A DNA stretch of 10,206 bases from Acidobacteriaceae bacterium (GCA_030049955.1 JASIJX010000081.1:1-10206); one strand, 5' to 3'; numbered from the stretch's first letter, positions 1 to 8,201 are shown. Notes: generated from the letters alone by a model not told the origin. Numbers and translations are program-made.

Positions 1-1441
1 CCGCAAGACGGCGCGTGTTCATGTCGGCGAGCTGTTCGGGGGTTTGATACTCGTAACCAGGATGGACATACGGCCAGCCGTTCGGGTCCTTTGCAACATG
101 ATCCTTTAGTCCTGCTGCATAGTCAGGATTGCTTGTATCCACCCAGGTGTACTTGTTAAAAAGAATGACGTGCACGCCCATGGCCTGGATTTTGGCAATT
201 GCATCGTGCAAATCCTGCCAGGTGCCGAGCCTTGGGTCAGTGTCGTGCGAAGGATTTCCACGATCCTGGCCGCCGTTGTTCCAACCCACAAGCTGAATTG
301 CATTGATGCCGGCCTTTGCCGCCTCGGCAGCACGGCGAGGGAGATCCCGATAAGAGGTTCTCAAATCGTCTTCCGAGGAGTCGATCTGAATCTGCTGCCA
401 TGAATTCACGCCATCGACCCAGTCAGGCCCGATTGGAGGGTGAAACCAAGTTGCACGCCATCGGCGATAGATATCCGCGCCATGATGCCAATCACCGGAA
501 AAAGGGGAAAGGACGACACGAGCGAGTTTGGCCGATGCGCCCGAAGGCACAAACGGAAAATGCTCTATAGAGGCGACGATACGGGTCGGATGGCCGTCGA
601 TTGCAGGTGCCGACGGCACCTGCTGATTGAAGGAATCGCTGAATCCAGGCTTGAGCTCGAAGGTGTAGCGGGTAACTTCATTCTGAGAAGTATCGTGTGT
701 GCCGAGATACAATCCCTCATTTCCGGCCAAAACAAGATCGTAACGGCCGGCGCCCATCTGGATTGGGTAATTGATCCCATAATACCCTCGTTGGTCCTGA
801 AAGTTTGGCCAAAGGGGAGCAGTCGTCGCTGTGCCGTAAGCGGCTGTCAGATGCTCCATTGATGGAGAGGCTGAAGGCGCCGAAAGAGAGCCTATGATGG
901 GCCAATCCACGCTGGTTACAGTCCACCCCCCGTGATTTTCAATCTCCATCTCGAAGGCCACTTCCGGGCCGTCTAAGGAAACAGTTCCCCTCAAGGCGAT
1001 ATCGAGGGTTCCTCGATATTCGCTTTGCAAGGACTTCCATACTAACGTTAACGAGCGGCCATCGGAAGATTTCTGGATAGAAGCGAGCTGGTTGCGTGCA
1101 CCCAGGACAGGATTGTATGAACGGTCGGAAGTCGGCGCAAAGACGCGAAACGATTCCCCCAGTTCCGGGGACTTTTGTACGTTCCACCCCGTTCGCTTAT
1201 TGGTGAATCCGATCAACGCCCCAGACACCCCATCGAACTCGACCCGCACATCATCGTTTTCGATCGACATCACTTTGCCGCTCAAGGGAGTTAAGCGGTC
1301 CGAATCGTGAACCGGCGAATCCTGGCCGGATAGCCACTGCTGTCCCCAGGAATGGATCGGCGCGGTCGCAGCCAGCAGCAACGCCGGCATGAAAATTCGA
1401 AGCTGCGCCAATTTCACGGATGGCAATTTCTTCAAGAACAT
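1..1441 (-). CDS. Secreted DUF6259-like putative glycosidase, N-terminal 480 residues (3' end outside window)
   Basis: One uninterrupted frame runs from the ATG at 1441 off the left edge. It starts with MFLKKL, then a hydrophobic stretch (IFMPALLLAATAP) and a plausible signal-peptidase site near residues 30-35, so export is expected. Residues about 50-320 read as a beta-sandwich-like domain (SIENDDVRVEFD, FEMEIENHGGWTV). From about residue 340 the protein looks like the start of a TIM barrel: GINAIQLVGWNNGGQD (WNNGGQD at 387-393), then DPRLGTWQDL and MGVHVILFNKYTW. From memory this combination resembles the DUF6259 family of uncharacterised glycosidase-like proteins; the substrate and catalytic acids cannot be named, and the rest of the barrel is missing. 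The frame stays open upstream to an ATG at 1618, but that 59-residue extension is not signal-like, so I prefer 1441. No strong ribosome site lies before 1441. It is the last visible gene of a minus-strand series behind the receptor and TPR genes. Confidence 0.78.
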   Translation of the reverse strand, partial: MFLKKLPSVKLAQLRIFMPALLLAATAPIHSWGQQWLSGQDSPVHDSDRLTPLSGKVMSIENDDVRVEFDGVSGALIGFTNKRTGWNVQKSPELGESFRVFAPTSDRSYNPVLGARNQLASIQKSSDGRSLTLVWKSLQSEYRGTLDIALRGTVSLDGPEVAFEMEIENHGGWTVTSVDWPIIGSLSAPSASPSMEHLTAAYGTATTAPLWPNFQDQRGYYGINYPIQMGAGRYDLVLAGNEGLYLGTHDTSQNEVTRYTFELKPGFSDSFNQQVPSAPAIDGHPTRIVASIEHFPFVPSGASAKLARVVLSPFSGDWHHGADIYRRWRATWFHPPIGPDWVDGVNSWQQIQIDSSEDDLRTSYRDLPRRAAEAAKAGINAIQLVGWNNGGQDRGNPSHDTDPRLGTWQDLHDAIAKIQAMGVHVILFNKYTWVDTSNPDYAAGLKDHVAKDPNGWPYVHPGYEYQTPEQLADMNTRRLA

Positions 1442-1614
1442 AAGATCGTCGCCTGTCGCTCCACATTTGCTCCGCGCAGCAACACCGAAATGCAATTTAC
1501 CGCGGCAGCCTAGAGGGCTGAGAAAACGATCCCTCAACAGTAAAACGCGCCCTAGAATTCCATCGCCTACCTCAAGAGCCTGCCGGATTAAGAAAGTCAC
1601 TGCTGCTACTGTGC

Positions 1615-1830
1615 TCATTGATCAATCACCCCTTCTTCGGTAGCATAAACATGTTCCCACTGCACTTGAGCAACCGGTCTCTCGATCTGACAATCGTAAA
1701 CCTTACAAGCCGGCACCGTCAGATGATCGTGCTTGGTGGGGAAATCTTGAGACAAATCCGAGAATTCTAAATATTCGCCAGCAACAATGAAGAACTGCTC
1801 CATTCCATGAGGTATTTCCACCTTACACAA
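1615..1830 (-). CDS. Doubtful small ORF, up to 71 aa, no recognised family
   Basis: The longest frame starts at a TTG (1830); the first ATG is at 1803 and gives 62 residues (begins MEQFFIVAGEYLEF, ends EEGVIDQ). The protein is acidic and soluble-looking, with no signal peptide or membrane segment, and I do not recognise it. Its TGA stop (1617-1615) overlaps the ATG at 1618-1616 of the open frame leading into the glycosidase, forming an ATGA overlap typical of translational coupling; this is the main reason to list it. No good ribosome site precedes either start. It may instead be the second half of a small broken gene whose first half is the frame at 1939-1823, or chance open sequence. Confidence 0.28.
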   Translation of the reverse strand: MCKVEIPHGMEQFFIVAGEYLEFSDLSQDFPTKHDHLTVPACKVYDCQIERPVAQVQWEHVYATEEGVIDQ

Positions 1831-1939
1831 TAGGATCAGTCCATACGATCGAAACGATCACAAAGCCTTTCGATCCTTCCGGCGACGCCGCATCGAAGGT
1901 TTGGACCTGCTTCACCCGAACTGTCGGCGAGTGATTCAT
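1823..1939 (-). CDS. Doubtful small ORF, 38 aa; possible first half of a frameshifted gene
   Basis: The ATG at 1939 is immediately preceded by AGGAG (GCAGGAG then ATG), which is too close for an ideal ribosome site. The peptide starts MNHSPTVRVKQVQTF and ends FVIVSIVWTDPIV. Third codon positions are mostly G or C, as in the neighbouring real genes. It ends at TAA 1825-1823, eight bases inside the next frame (1830-1615). A one-base change there would join both into a protein of about 110 residues. The same frame is open right back to the TGA of the TPR gene at 2023, so there is no stop between. I recognise no family. Apart from these two frames I see nothing in the 2020-1442 gap: no clear promoter, terminator or RNA. 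Confidence 0.22.
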   Translation of the reverse strand: MNHSPTVRVKQVQTFDAASPEGSKGFVIVSIVWTDPIV

Positions 1940-2020
1940 CTCCTGCTTCCGCGCGCTGGACAAAATGTGATTACTGGCATTCCATTTACGGGACACTATG
2001 TCACATGAGGTACTGATGAT

Positions 2021-3079
2021 TCAATGTCGCTCCTGCTCCGATTTCGTGCCGTACAAAGCGGAGCTTGCAGCAAATTCACTCTTCGCCTTTTCCGCCATTC
2101 CCGCCTTGCGGTAAGCAAGCCCGAGTTCGTAGTGGAGACGCGCATCGGACGGTTTCAAAGACACTGCATGCTCAAGTTCAACAATACCGTCACGCGAATC
2201 GCCGGTCCTAACAAGGGCCTGCCCTAGCTTTTCATGACACTCGCTATTCTTTGGAGATATCGATACGGCCTCCTTCAAGATCTGGACAGCATCGGCAGGT
2301 CGATCTTGCTCGATCAGAAAGGCGCCATAATCGAGATACGGCCATTCATCCTGTCGCGAAGCTTGGCGCGACAATTCGATCGCTTGTCGAAAACTCTTTT
2401 CGGCCTGTTCAGGTCGATTCTCATTCATTAGGACGAGGCCAAGGTTTTCGGCAGCCCTCACATCTCGAGGATCCATCGCCAGAACCCGAGTGAAAGCCCG
2501 CTCTGCCGCTGCAAAGCGGCTTTCTGTGTAATAACATCGCCCGAGCCCGTATAGGAGCTCAGCGTTGGTAGGGTCCATTGCGACCGCCTCCTCGAACCAA
2601 TGGATCGCATCGTCGTAATCATTTAGCTCGACATAATCAAAGGCGGCGATTTTGAGATCGTTCGCTTCTGGCATGCGGATAGATGCAGCGGCCGTCAAGG
2701 TTTGCAAAGAGCGTCGCGGCAGCCTTTCGCGCTGAAGTATGAATCCCAGGAGATAAAGAGCATCAGCCGCGTCAGGGTGCAGTTTTGTATAGGAGGTCAA
2801 AGCGATATCGGCTTCTTGCAACCGATTCAGATTCAGGAGTGCGCTTGCTCGATAAACCAGCGCATCGGTTACTCCAGGTTGAGCGGCATCTGCGCGCTCG
2901 AACAAAGTTGCAGCGTTGGCCCATTGTTTTTCATTAAATGCTGCCTTCCCTTCTTCATAAAGAGCGGAGGTAGGCGAAGAAGACGGTAAAGAAGGCTTCA
3001 AAAATTGGCCTTGAGTTCGCAAAGAGAAGCAAGCGGTCGTCAGCGAAAATATGAGTGCAAGGATAGAAATCCGAATCAC
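2021..3079 (-). CDS. Exported TPR-repeat protein (352 aa), possible lipoprotein
   Basis: The protein starts at GTG 3079 with MIRISILALIFSLTTAC, a short signal sequence ending in Cys17. TTAC is a weak lipobox because position -3 is Thr and not Leu, so lipidation is possible but not assured. From about residue 40 to the end it is nearly all tetratricopeptide repeats, about nine units with the usual W/L-G-Y/F-A-P spacing: ALYEEGKAAFNEKQWANAA, LLYGLGRCYYTESRFAAAE, AAENLGLVLMNENRPEQAE and LHYELGLAYRKAGMAEKAK are clear units, most ending in a D/P-N-A type turn. There is no catalytic domain, so a binding or scaffolding role at the envelope is the best guess. The start lies nine bases after the stop of the upstream TPR gene. 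The putative ribosome site GAGGTGG overlaps that stop, which implies an operon and translational coupling. The ligand is unknown. Confidence 0.88.
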   Translation of the reverse strand: MIRISILALIFSLTTACFSLRTQGQFLKPSLPSSSPTSALYEEGKAAFNEKQWANAATLFERADAAQPGVTDALVYRASALLNLNRLQEADIALTSYTKLHPDAADALYLLGFILQRERLPRRSLQTLTAAASIRMPEANDLKIAAFDYVELNDYDDAIHWFEEAVAMDPTNAELLYGLGRCYYTESRFAAAERAFTRVLAMDPRDVRAAENLGLVLMNENRPEQAEKSFRQAIELSRQASRQDEWPYLDYGAFLIEQDRPADAVQILKEAVSISPKNSECHEKLGQALVRTGDSRDGIVELEHAVSLKPSDARLHYELGLAYRKAGMAEKAKSEFAASSALYGTKSEQERH

Positions 3080-3088
3080 GCTGCCACC

Positions 3089-4294
3089 TCAGTCCGGCGC
3101 TTTCTCCGTTTGCAGCACATCATGTTGTTCCTTCATTTTTCTCAGCAGATTATTCTTCTGACGCGTATCGCGTTGGTCCTTTAACTCCTGGAATTTTGCT
3201 AGCGCCTCCTGGGCTTGGTCAGGCTGCTTCATCTCGTGATATGCTCGAGCGAGTTGATAATAGGATTGGATCTTGAGCTCTTCATCCTTCCCGGTTTCAA
3301 TCTCTTTCTTGAAATCTGAGATTGCGGCCTCGAATCGCTTCTGCTGGGCGTCCCCGACACCCAGATAGTACTGGCAGCCCGGAAGATTGGGACTCATGGC
3401 CAGAGCTTTGTGCAGCAATTCCATCCCTTGCGCGGCATTTTGTTGGTCGATAAAGAGGCGGCCCAGTTGGTATACAGCAAGAGCGTTTTCTGGGTCGATC
3501 TTCATCTCCTCTCGAAACGAGTCCATCGCCTTGTCAAGTTGCGTTGTCGCTTCGTATTCGATCCCTAGTTCATAGTGCAAGCCGCTGCTCGTGGGCGATG
3601 CCTTGATGGCCAAAAGATACTCAGTCTCCGCATCCGAATGTCGGTCCGCCTCAGCGTAAGCTTCGGCCAGGACTTCATGAACGCGCCAAGATTGGGGGTC
3701 GGCTTGATACATTCGCTCGTAGCTCTCATTGGAAACGAGAAGGTGCGCGCGGCCTCTGTGATAAAGAATATCGACGTCGTCAGGGCTTAAGATCGCAGCG
3801 CGGTCCAAAACATCTGCTGCTTCATCGGCTAGTCCGTCCGCTAAATCGACCACACCGAGCCACATAAGAGCTTTGGGGTCTTTAGGGCTCGCAAGGACTT
3901 CCTTTTTTAGCTCGGTTCGAGCTTCTTCCAAGCGGCTTTCCTTGTAGAGTGATACGCCAAGCAGGAGGTGCACTCCGCGCATTGTGGGTTGCAAGGCGAG
4001 GCACTTGCGGAACTGCTCAACGGCGGCGGCATGGTCCCCTAGCTGCTGCAGCGCAAGGCCATCATTCAGATATGCGGGAGCCAAACCCGGTCTTAGCGCG
4101 ATGACACGTCGAAAATCTTCTGCTGCCTGCTTGTATAGCCCCGCCTTCATGGCGCTTGTGGCTTCCGTAAAAATTGCCTGCCAATCGCCTCCTCCCTGAG
4201 CACTGGACAGGGAACCAGACGCTATAGCCAATCCAAAAATGCTACGCACAAGCCAGCGGACAACGCGCGGCCACCGCGGATTCGACTCGTCCAT
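3089..4294 (-). CDS. Secreted TPR-repeat protein (401 aa)
   Basis: The open frame extends upstream to a TTG at 4360, with ATGs at 4327 and 4324. I chose ATG 4294 because GGAG lies nine bases before it and the protein then begins with a signal peptide: MDESNPRWPRVVRWLVRS, then IFGLAIASGSLSSA, with likely cleavage near residues 32-33. The mature part is a solenoid of about nine or ten TPR units (for example LAPAYLNDGLALQQLGDHAA, VHLLLGVSLYKESRLEEAR, LHYELGIEYEATTQLDKAM, IQSYYQLARAYHEMKQPDQA), followed by a charged, probably helical tail rich in K, Q and E (about residues 360-401). No enzyme domain is present. It is followed closely by a second TPR gene in the same direction and lies just after the terminator of the receptor gene. 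A periplasmic or surface protein-protein or ligand-binding role is inferred. Confidence 0.88.
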   Translation of the reverse strand: MDESNPRWPRVVRWLVRSIFGLAIASGSLSSAQGGGDWQAIFTEATSAMKAGLYKQAAEDFRRVIALRPGLAPAYLNDGLALQQLGDHAAAVEQFRKCLALQPTMRGVHLLLGVSLYKESRLEEARTELKKEVLASPKDPKALMWLGVVDLADGLADEAADVLDRAAILSPDDVDILYHRGRAHLLVSNESYERMYQADPQSWRVHEVLAEAYAEADRHSDAETEYLLAIKASPTSSGLHYELGIEYEATTQLDKAMDSFREEMKIDPENALAVYQLGRLFIDQQNAAQGMELLHKALAMSPNLPGCQYYLGVGDAQQKRFEAAISDFKKEIETGKDEELKIQSYYQLARAYHEMKQPDQAQEALAKFQELKDQRDTRQKNNLLRKMKEQHDVLQTEKAPD

Positions 4295-4358
4295 CTTTTC
4301 CAACTCCGAAATCGTTGCCCCCATCATATATCCGGTGCAATCACTGTGACGAGGGCCC

Positions 4359-4394
4359 AAAAAATCGCTGGGGGCAATTGGATTTGCCCCCAGC
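4359..4394 (-). terminator. Rho-independent terminator of the receptor gene
   Basis: On the minus strand an 11-base perfect inverted repeat (GCTGGGGGCAA at 4394-4384 and TTGCCCCCAGC at 4377-4367) encloses a six-base loop. It is followed by GA and a run of six T (4364-4359). It begins 31 bases after the receptor stop codon and ends 64 bases before the chosen start of the TPR gene. The stem is GC-rich and the U-tract is good, so strong termination is expected. Downstream TPR expression then depends on read-through or on a promoter that I could not identify in the 64 bases between. Confidence 0.9.
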
Positions 4395-4425
4395 CGGTGA
4401 TAGAGCGTGGATCAGAACGGCCGGG

Positions 4426-7400
4426 CTAGAAGATGAACTGGCCGTAGAACTGGATTTTGCGCGGCTCATTGTCGAGCCCGTTGATCTGTCCGAATGCAGG
4501 ATTTGTGATACCCGAAGCCGGCGCTGCGAAGACGTGCCGGTTAAAGGCGTTGTTAAACTCCGCCCTCAGGTCGAATCTCAACCGTTCTGTCAGGTCAATA
4601 GTCTTCCCCGCCTCTAGGTCTTCCTCGAGGAACTTCGCGGTTCGGATTGAGCTTTGCGCACGCGGCAGATTACCGAAAACGTAAGGCAGCGTCGGGTTTG
4701 CGGTATTCGCGCCGCCAGGCACCAGGTTTGGATCCTGCACGGCAGCAATGTTCAGGTAGAGGTTATTGGGGCTGAATGGATTGAACGTGCCGCTCTCTTT
4801 TGCACTGCTGGCGAAGTTCGTGCCTGGAACGTGGTTGTAACGAATGCAGGTGTCCATTCCAGGAATCCCCGACGCACAGGAAAAGACAATCGGCTGTCCT
4901 GATTGGTAGCGCTGCACACCGCCAACATGGAAGCCTCCAAGAATGGCGTTCGTGATAGCACCCTGATTGAGGAACGCCTTCCCTTTGCCGACCGGCAAAT
5001 CGTAGAGGTAGCTGGTGACGAAGGTCTGTGGCAAGTCTTCCTGGCTCACCGACATCTCGGACTTGAGGTTCTCCGGATCCTGAATTTGGCCGCCGCCTGC
5101 ATAACCTCCAAACGTCGGCAGCAGAGCGTCGGCATCGGAGAGGGTCCTAGAGAGTGCGTACGAGGAGAGCAGGCTGAATCCGTTGTGGAACTGACGCTGC
5201 AGTTTAACCTGCAACGACTTGTAGGTATCAGCGCCCTGGTTCTCCAGGTATTCGTACGTATCGATTGAGAAATACTGGGGGAACGGCCGAAGCGATTGTG
5301 CAACAGTGCCCGAGAACCCGGCATATGGCAGAGCGGTAGCAGCACTATTGAGCGACGCGCCCTGAGACATATACTGGTCCGGCATGTTGTTGAGGTAAGC
5401 CACATTGGACCGGATGTGCGTAGAACTGTGGCCCACATAGCCGATGGTGAGCAGGAACTGGTCAGGCAACTGGTGTTCGATATCGAGGTTCCAGGACTGC
5501 ACCATGCCTGGACGCCCGTACGATGGCGCAATGTAATCCGGCGAGGCGCCGTTCGCAATTGCGGGATCCAGATCCGGAGGAGGCGGATACGAAGGAAACC
5601 CGTTCTCGAGATAGAACGCCGGGGTAAAGCTGTTCGGCGATTGGAAGGTCGGAGTCGCAGCGTAGCCCTCCTGCATGCCCGTGCCTCCGTCGCTATACTG
5701 CAGCGCGGTGTAGAAGATTCCGTAGGCGCCCCTAAGCACCGTGCCCTTGGCGAAATCGGGCGACCAGGCAAAACCCAGGCGAGGCGCAACGTCCTTCTTC
5801 CACGTGCTTGCCCATGTAGGGTTGCATGTGCTGCACGCGCTGGCGAAGACGTACGCTCCGGGATGGCCTCCGGCCCCGGCGTTTGGAGCGCTCAGGCTGA
5901 TGATCGATGAGTCGTTGAAACTTTCCCTCCGGGGCGTGTCTTCGTCCCATCGCAGGCCCAGGTTGAGGGTCAGATTCCGGGTCATCTTGTAATCGTCCTG
6001 GACAAAGTACCCAAGGTAATGACTGAGCCACGATGGTTGGTGTACAGGTACGTCGGCAAATCCATAGTCGGTCGCACCGATAAAGAAACTGGCATACCCA
6101 TTGCCCGCCTGTCCCGTATCGCCCGGCACCGGTGCAGTTTCATTCCGGCCGTAATTAAATTCACCAGAGTTGTCGGTGTTGCTGTTGGCGTTCCAGCGCT
6201 GGAATCGCCAATCGACGCCGACTGTGATGGAGTGCCGCCGCTTTAGCCAACTGAGATTGTCGTTAAAGCGATACCCATTGTCGGCGAGATGCCGGTCGAT
6301 TGAAGCGCCGATGCCGGAGCCTTCGCTAAAATTGAAGTTTGGGAATACAAGACCAGGAAGCGCGCCGGTAATACCCAGCTTGGTTGGCCATGGCCCCGTT
6401 GCGGCACTGATTGCCACCTGCGGGCTCAGGACGCGGTTATATCCGAGATTCAGGTGGTTGAGCAGCGTGGGAGTGAAGAAGTGGTCCCATCCCGTGCGCA
6501 CATACCGGCTGATGTGGTCCTGCACATTGGTTGCATCGATCGGCTGAGGCAGTGAGGGAACTTGGTTATCGTTCAGGTTCTCGCGCGCCGCATACATAAA
6601 GTAGGTCTTGTCCTTCGACGACACGTTGTAGTCGACGCGGATGGTGTCGGTTGTAACCGTCGTGGGGTTGGTACCCGCAAACGCGTAATTGTTGGCAAGG
6701 AGCCCCGATCCCAGGTTAGGCTGCGGAACGAAGCTAAGTACCTTAGCGGCGACGGTGTCCTCCCGTGAGGGGTCGATGACGTTCAGATTGTTGTTGTAGC
6801 TGAAGGGCAAGCGGCAGCTCTGCCCATTCACCACCTGGGTGGTCGCCGGATCGAAAATTTCGCCGATGTAGATCGGTTGCCCGTTGCACGGGTTTATCTG
6901 GCCGGTCGATGCACCAAGACGGTCGGAGAAATCGCCCGTCCGCTCTGTACTCGTCGGCAGCGTCGAGATGCTGGTTGCTCCTGCGTTTTGGCGGAACTGC
7001 TCCCAAGAGAAAAAGCCGAACAACTTGTTTCGCCCATTGAACAATTTGGGAATCAGAACAGGGCCGCCAAAGGTCAGTCCATAATCCTTCAGATTGTCAG
7101 GCGAGCGGGCATAGAGAGACGCCGGACTGTCTCCCGCGGCCAAATAACCGTTGTTGAACCAGTTGTTGGCATCAAACATCGTGTCGCGGAAGATCATGTA
7201 GGCGTTGCCGTGGAAATCATTACTGCCCGACTTGGTCGTAAAGCTTTCCACATCGCCGGCATTGCGACCATATTCGGCGCTCGTGTTTGAGGTAGTGACA
7301 TGGAACTCAAGGAAGCTCTCGATGGAAGGCAGCGAGTCGTCAACAATCGTGCCGTTCTCGGAGTTCAACACGTCAGCTCCGTCGAGCATGACCTCTTCAT

Positions 7401-8019
7401 CGTAAGCTTGGCCGCCGCCAATAGAGGAGATGAACGGGCCGCCGAAAGTCCCACCCGAACCTGGTCCGACGGCGCCGGGGACAAGAAAGGCAAAGGCCTG
7501 CGGCGAACGCATGGCGCCCAGACCGCCCTCACCACCCACGATCAATGGCAGCCCGGTAACTTCCTGCGGGCTCACATTGGTCGAAACGTCCGAGCTCTCT
7601 GTTTCGAGGCTTTCCGCGCCCCCATTTACCGTAACCGTCTGCGACACCGAACCCGCGGTTAGCGTCACGTCGAGTCCGGACGTCGCGTTCAGCCGAATAG
7701 TTACGTTCTGCTCCACCGCGGTCTGAAAGCCATCCCTTTCCACTTTGACGGTGTAGGTTCCAACAGACATTTCTGGAATGTTGTAGTAGCCCTCGCCGCT
7801 GGATTTCGTGGAATAGGTGTTCCCTGTCTGCAAGTCAATCACGGTGATCTGCGCGTCCGGGACCACAGCGCCAGATGTGTCCTTGACTGTTCCTGCAAGG
7901 GCACCACGGTTGGATTGAGCCAGGCACGTTGCCGGACACAGAACTACCATGAGTATTACGACGAGCATCGTTCCCAGGAATCCGAGTTGGAGACGCTTGC
8001 CAAGCAATTGATTGTTCAC
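4426..8019 (-). CDS. Oar-like TonB-dependent outer-membrane receptor with carboxypeptidase regulatory-like domain (1197 aa)
   Basis: The gene starts at GTG 8019, behind a strong Shine-Dalgarno. A signal peptide (MNNQLLGKRLQLGFLG, then a hydrophobic core, likely cleavage after Ala34 in CLAQ) is followed by a carboxypeptidase regulatory-like beta-sandwich at about residues 38-125 (GALAGTVKDTSGAVVPDAQI, GYYNIPEMSVGTYTVKVERD). A plug domain at about 135-290 contains the family hallmarks VMLDGADV, PSIESFLEFHVTTSNTSAEYGR and FTTKSGSNDFHGNAY. The rest is a large beta-barrel with repeated NLTLNLGLRWDED / APRLGFAWSP / RGAYGIFY motifs typical of acidobacterial Oar-like proteins. The C-terminus FYGQFIF ends in Phe, the usual outer-membrane assembly signal. 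The length is normal for the family. I see no clear TonB box, as is common here. Its role is probably energised uptake of a large ligand such as an oligosaccharide; the ligand is inferred only from the neighbours. It is the first gene of the minus-strand series, behind duplicated promoters. Confidence 0.95.
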   Translation of the reverse strand: MNNQLLGKRLQLGFLGTMLVVILMVVLCPATCLAQSNRGALAGTVKDTSGAVVPDAQITVIDLQTGNTYSTKSSGEGYYNIPEMSVGTYTVKVERDGFQTAVEQNVTIRLNATSGLDVTLTAGSVSQTVTVNGGAESLETESSDVSTNVSPQEVTGLPLIVGGEGGLGAMRSPQAFAFLVPGAVGPGSGGTFGGPFISSIGGGQAYDEEVMLDGADVLNSENGTIVDDSLPSIESFLEFHVTTSNTSAEYGRNAGDVESFTTKSGSNDFHGNAYMIFRDTMFDANNWFNNGYLAAGDSPASLYARSPDNLKDYGLTFGGPVLIPKLFNGRNKLFGFFSWEQFRQNAGATSISTLPTSTERTGDFSDRLGASTGQINPCNGQPIYIGEIFDPATTQVVNGQSCRLPFSYNNNLNVIDPSREDTVAAKVLSFVPQPNLGSGLLANNYAFAGTNPTTVTTDTIRVDYNVSSKDKTYFMYAARENLNDNQVPSLPQPIDATNVQDHISRYVRTGWDHFFTPTLLNHLNLGYNRVLSPQVAISAATGPWPTKLGITGALPGLVFPNFNFSEGSGIGASIDRHLADNGYRFNDNLSWLKRRHSITVGVDWRFQRWNANSNTDNSGEFNYGRNETAPVPGDTGQAGNGYASFFIGATDYGFADVPVHQPSWLSHYLGYFVQDDYKMTRNLTLNLGLRWDEDTPRRESFNDSSIISLSAPNAGAGGHPGAYVFASACSTCNPTWASTWKKDVAPRLGFAWSPDFAKGTVLRGAYGIFYTALQYSDGGTGMQEGYAATPTFQSPNSFTPAFYLENGFPSYPPPPDLDPAIANGASPDYIAPSYGRPGMVQSWNLDIEHQLPDQFLLTIGYVGHSSTHIRSNVAYLNNMPDQYMSQGASLNSAATALPYAGFSGTVAQSLRPFPQYFSIDTYEYLENQGADTYKSLQVKLQRQFHNGFSLLSSYALSRTLSDADALLPTFGGYAGGGQIQDPENLKSEMSVSQEDLPQTFVTSYLYDLPVGKGKAFLNQGAITNAILGGFHVGGVQRYQSGQPIVFSCASGIPGMDTCIRYNHVPGTNFASSAKESGTFNPFSPNNLYLNIAAVQDPNLVPGGANTANPTLPYVFGNLPRAQSSIRTAKFLEEDLEAGKTIDLTERLRFDLRAEFNNAFNRHVFAAPASGITNPAFGQINGLDNEPRKIQFYGQFIF

Positions 8020-8020
8020 T

Positions 8021-8029
8021 TTTACCTCC
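8021..8029 (-). promoter_or_regulatory. Strong Shine-Dalgarno fixing the receptor GTG start
   Basis: The minus strand reads GGAGGTAAA, one base before the GTG at 8019-8017. The perfect GGAGGT core is about five bases from the start codon. It decides the start in favour of GTG 8019, which also gives a complete signal peptide. Confidence 0.85.
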
Positions 8030-8130
8030 GAAATCGGTTACGAAAGAGATTTGGTTCGGTCCCGTTGTGCAACTGGTTGCTTGGGGGCCCATTTAACTGA
8101 TCCGGGAGAACGGTCTCTGCGATGCGAATG

Positions 8131-8159
8131 ATAATATTATACGCTTATTAGCTCGTCAA
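8131..8159 (-). promoter_or_regulatory. Proximal sigma70-type promoter of the receptor gene
   Basis: On the minus strand TTGACG (8159-8154) and TATTAT (8136-8131) are separated by exactly 17 bases. Transcription would start near 8124, giving a leader of about 105 bases before the receptor. A perfect ten-base AT palindrome, ATAATATTAT (8131-8140), covers the -10 and could be an operator. A perfect TATAAT (8141-8136) overlaps but would be only 12 bases from the -35. Confidence 0.68.
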
Positions 8160-8201
8160 GCACTTTTTTAGAAGGAAATAACCTTTTGAAATTGTTTTAT
8201 T

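Noticed and set aside
106..1466. Series of short minus-strand frames suggesting a fragmented gene
   Set aside because: They are other-frame shadows; the correct frame from 1441 to the edge is continuous without a stop, so the gene is intact as far as visible.
1847..1859. GATCG-AAA-CGATC inverted repeat
   Set aside because: Five-base arms with a three-base loop and no T-run; too weak to call a terminator or operator.
4295..4360. Longer TPR protein starting at TTG 4360 or ATG 4327
   Set aside because: These starts lack a ribosome site, put extra residues before the signal peptide and, for 4360, overlap the terminator T-tract; ATG 4294 has GGAG at good spacing.
5046..5789. Minus-strand frame of 247 codons inside the receptor gene
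   Set aside because: Arginine-rich alternate-frame reading of a clearly real barrel sequence.
5296..5910. Plus-strand frame of 204 codons inside the receptor gene
   Set aside because: Antisense shadow of the receptor, with no recognisable domain or ribosome site.
8136..8141. Perfect TATAAT as the receptor -10
   Set aside because: Only 12 bases from the TTGACG; TATTAT at 8136-8131 has the correct 17-base spacing.
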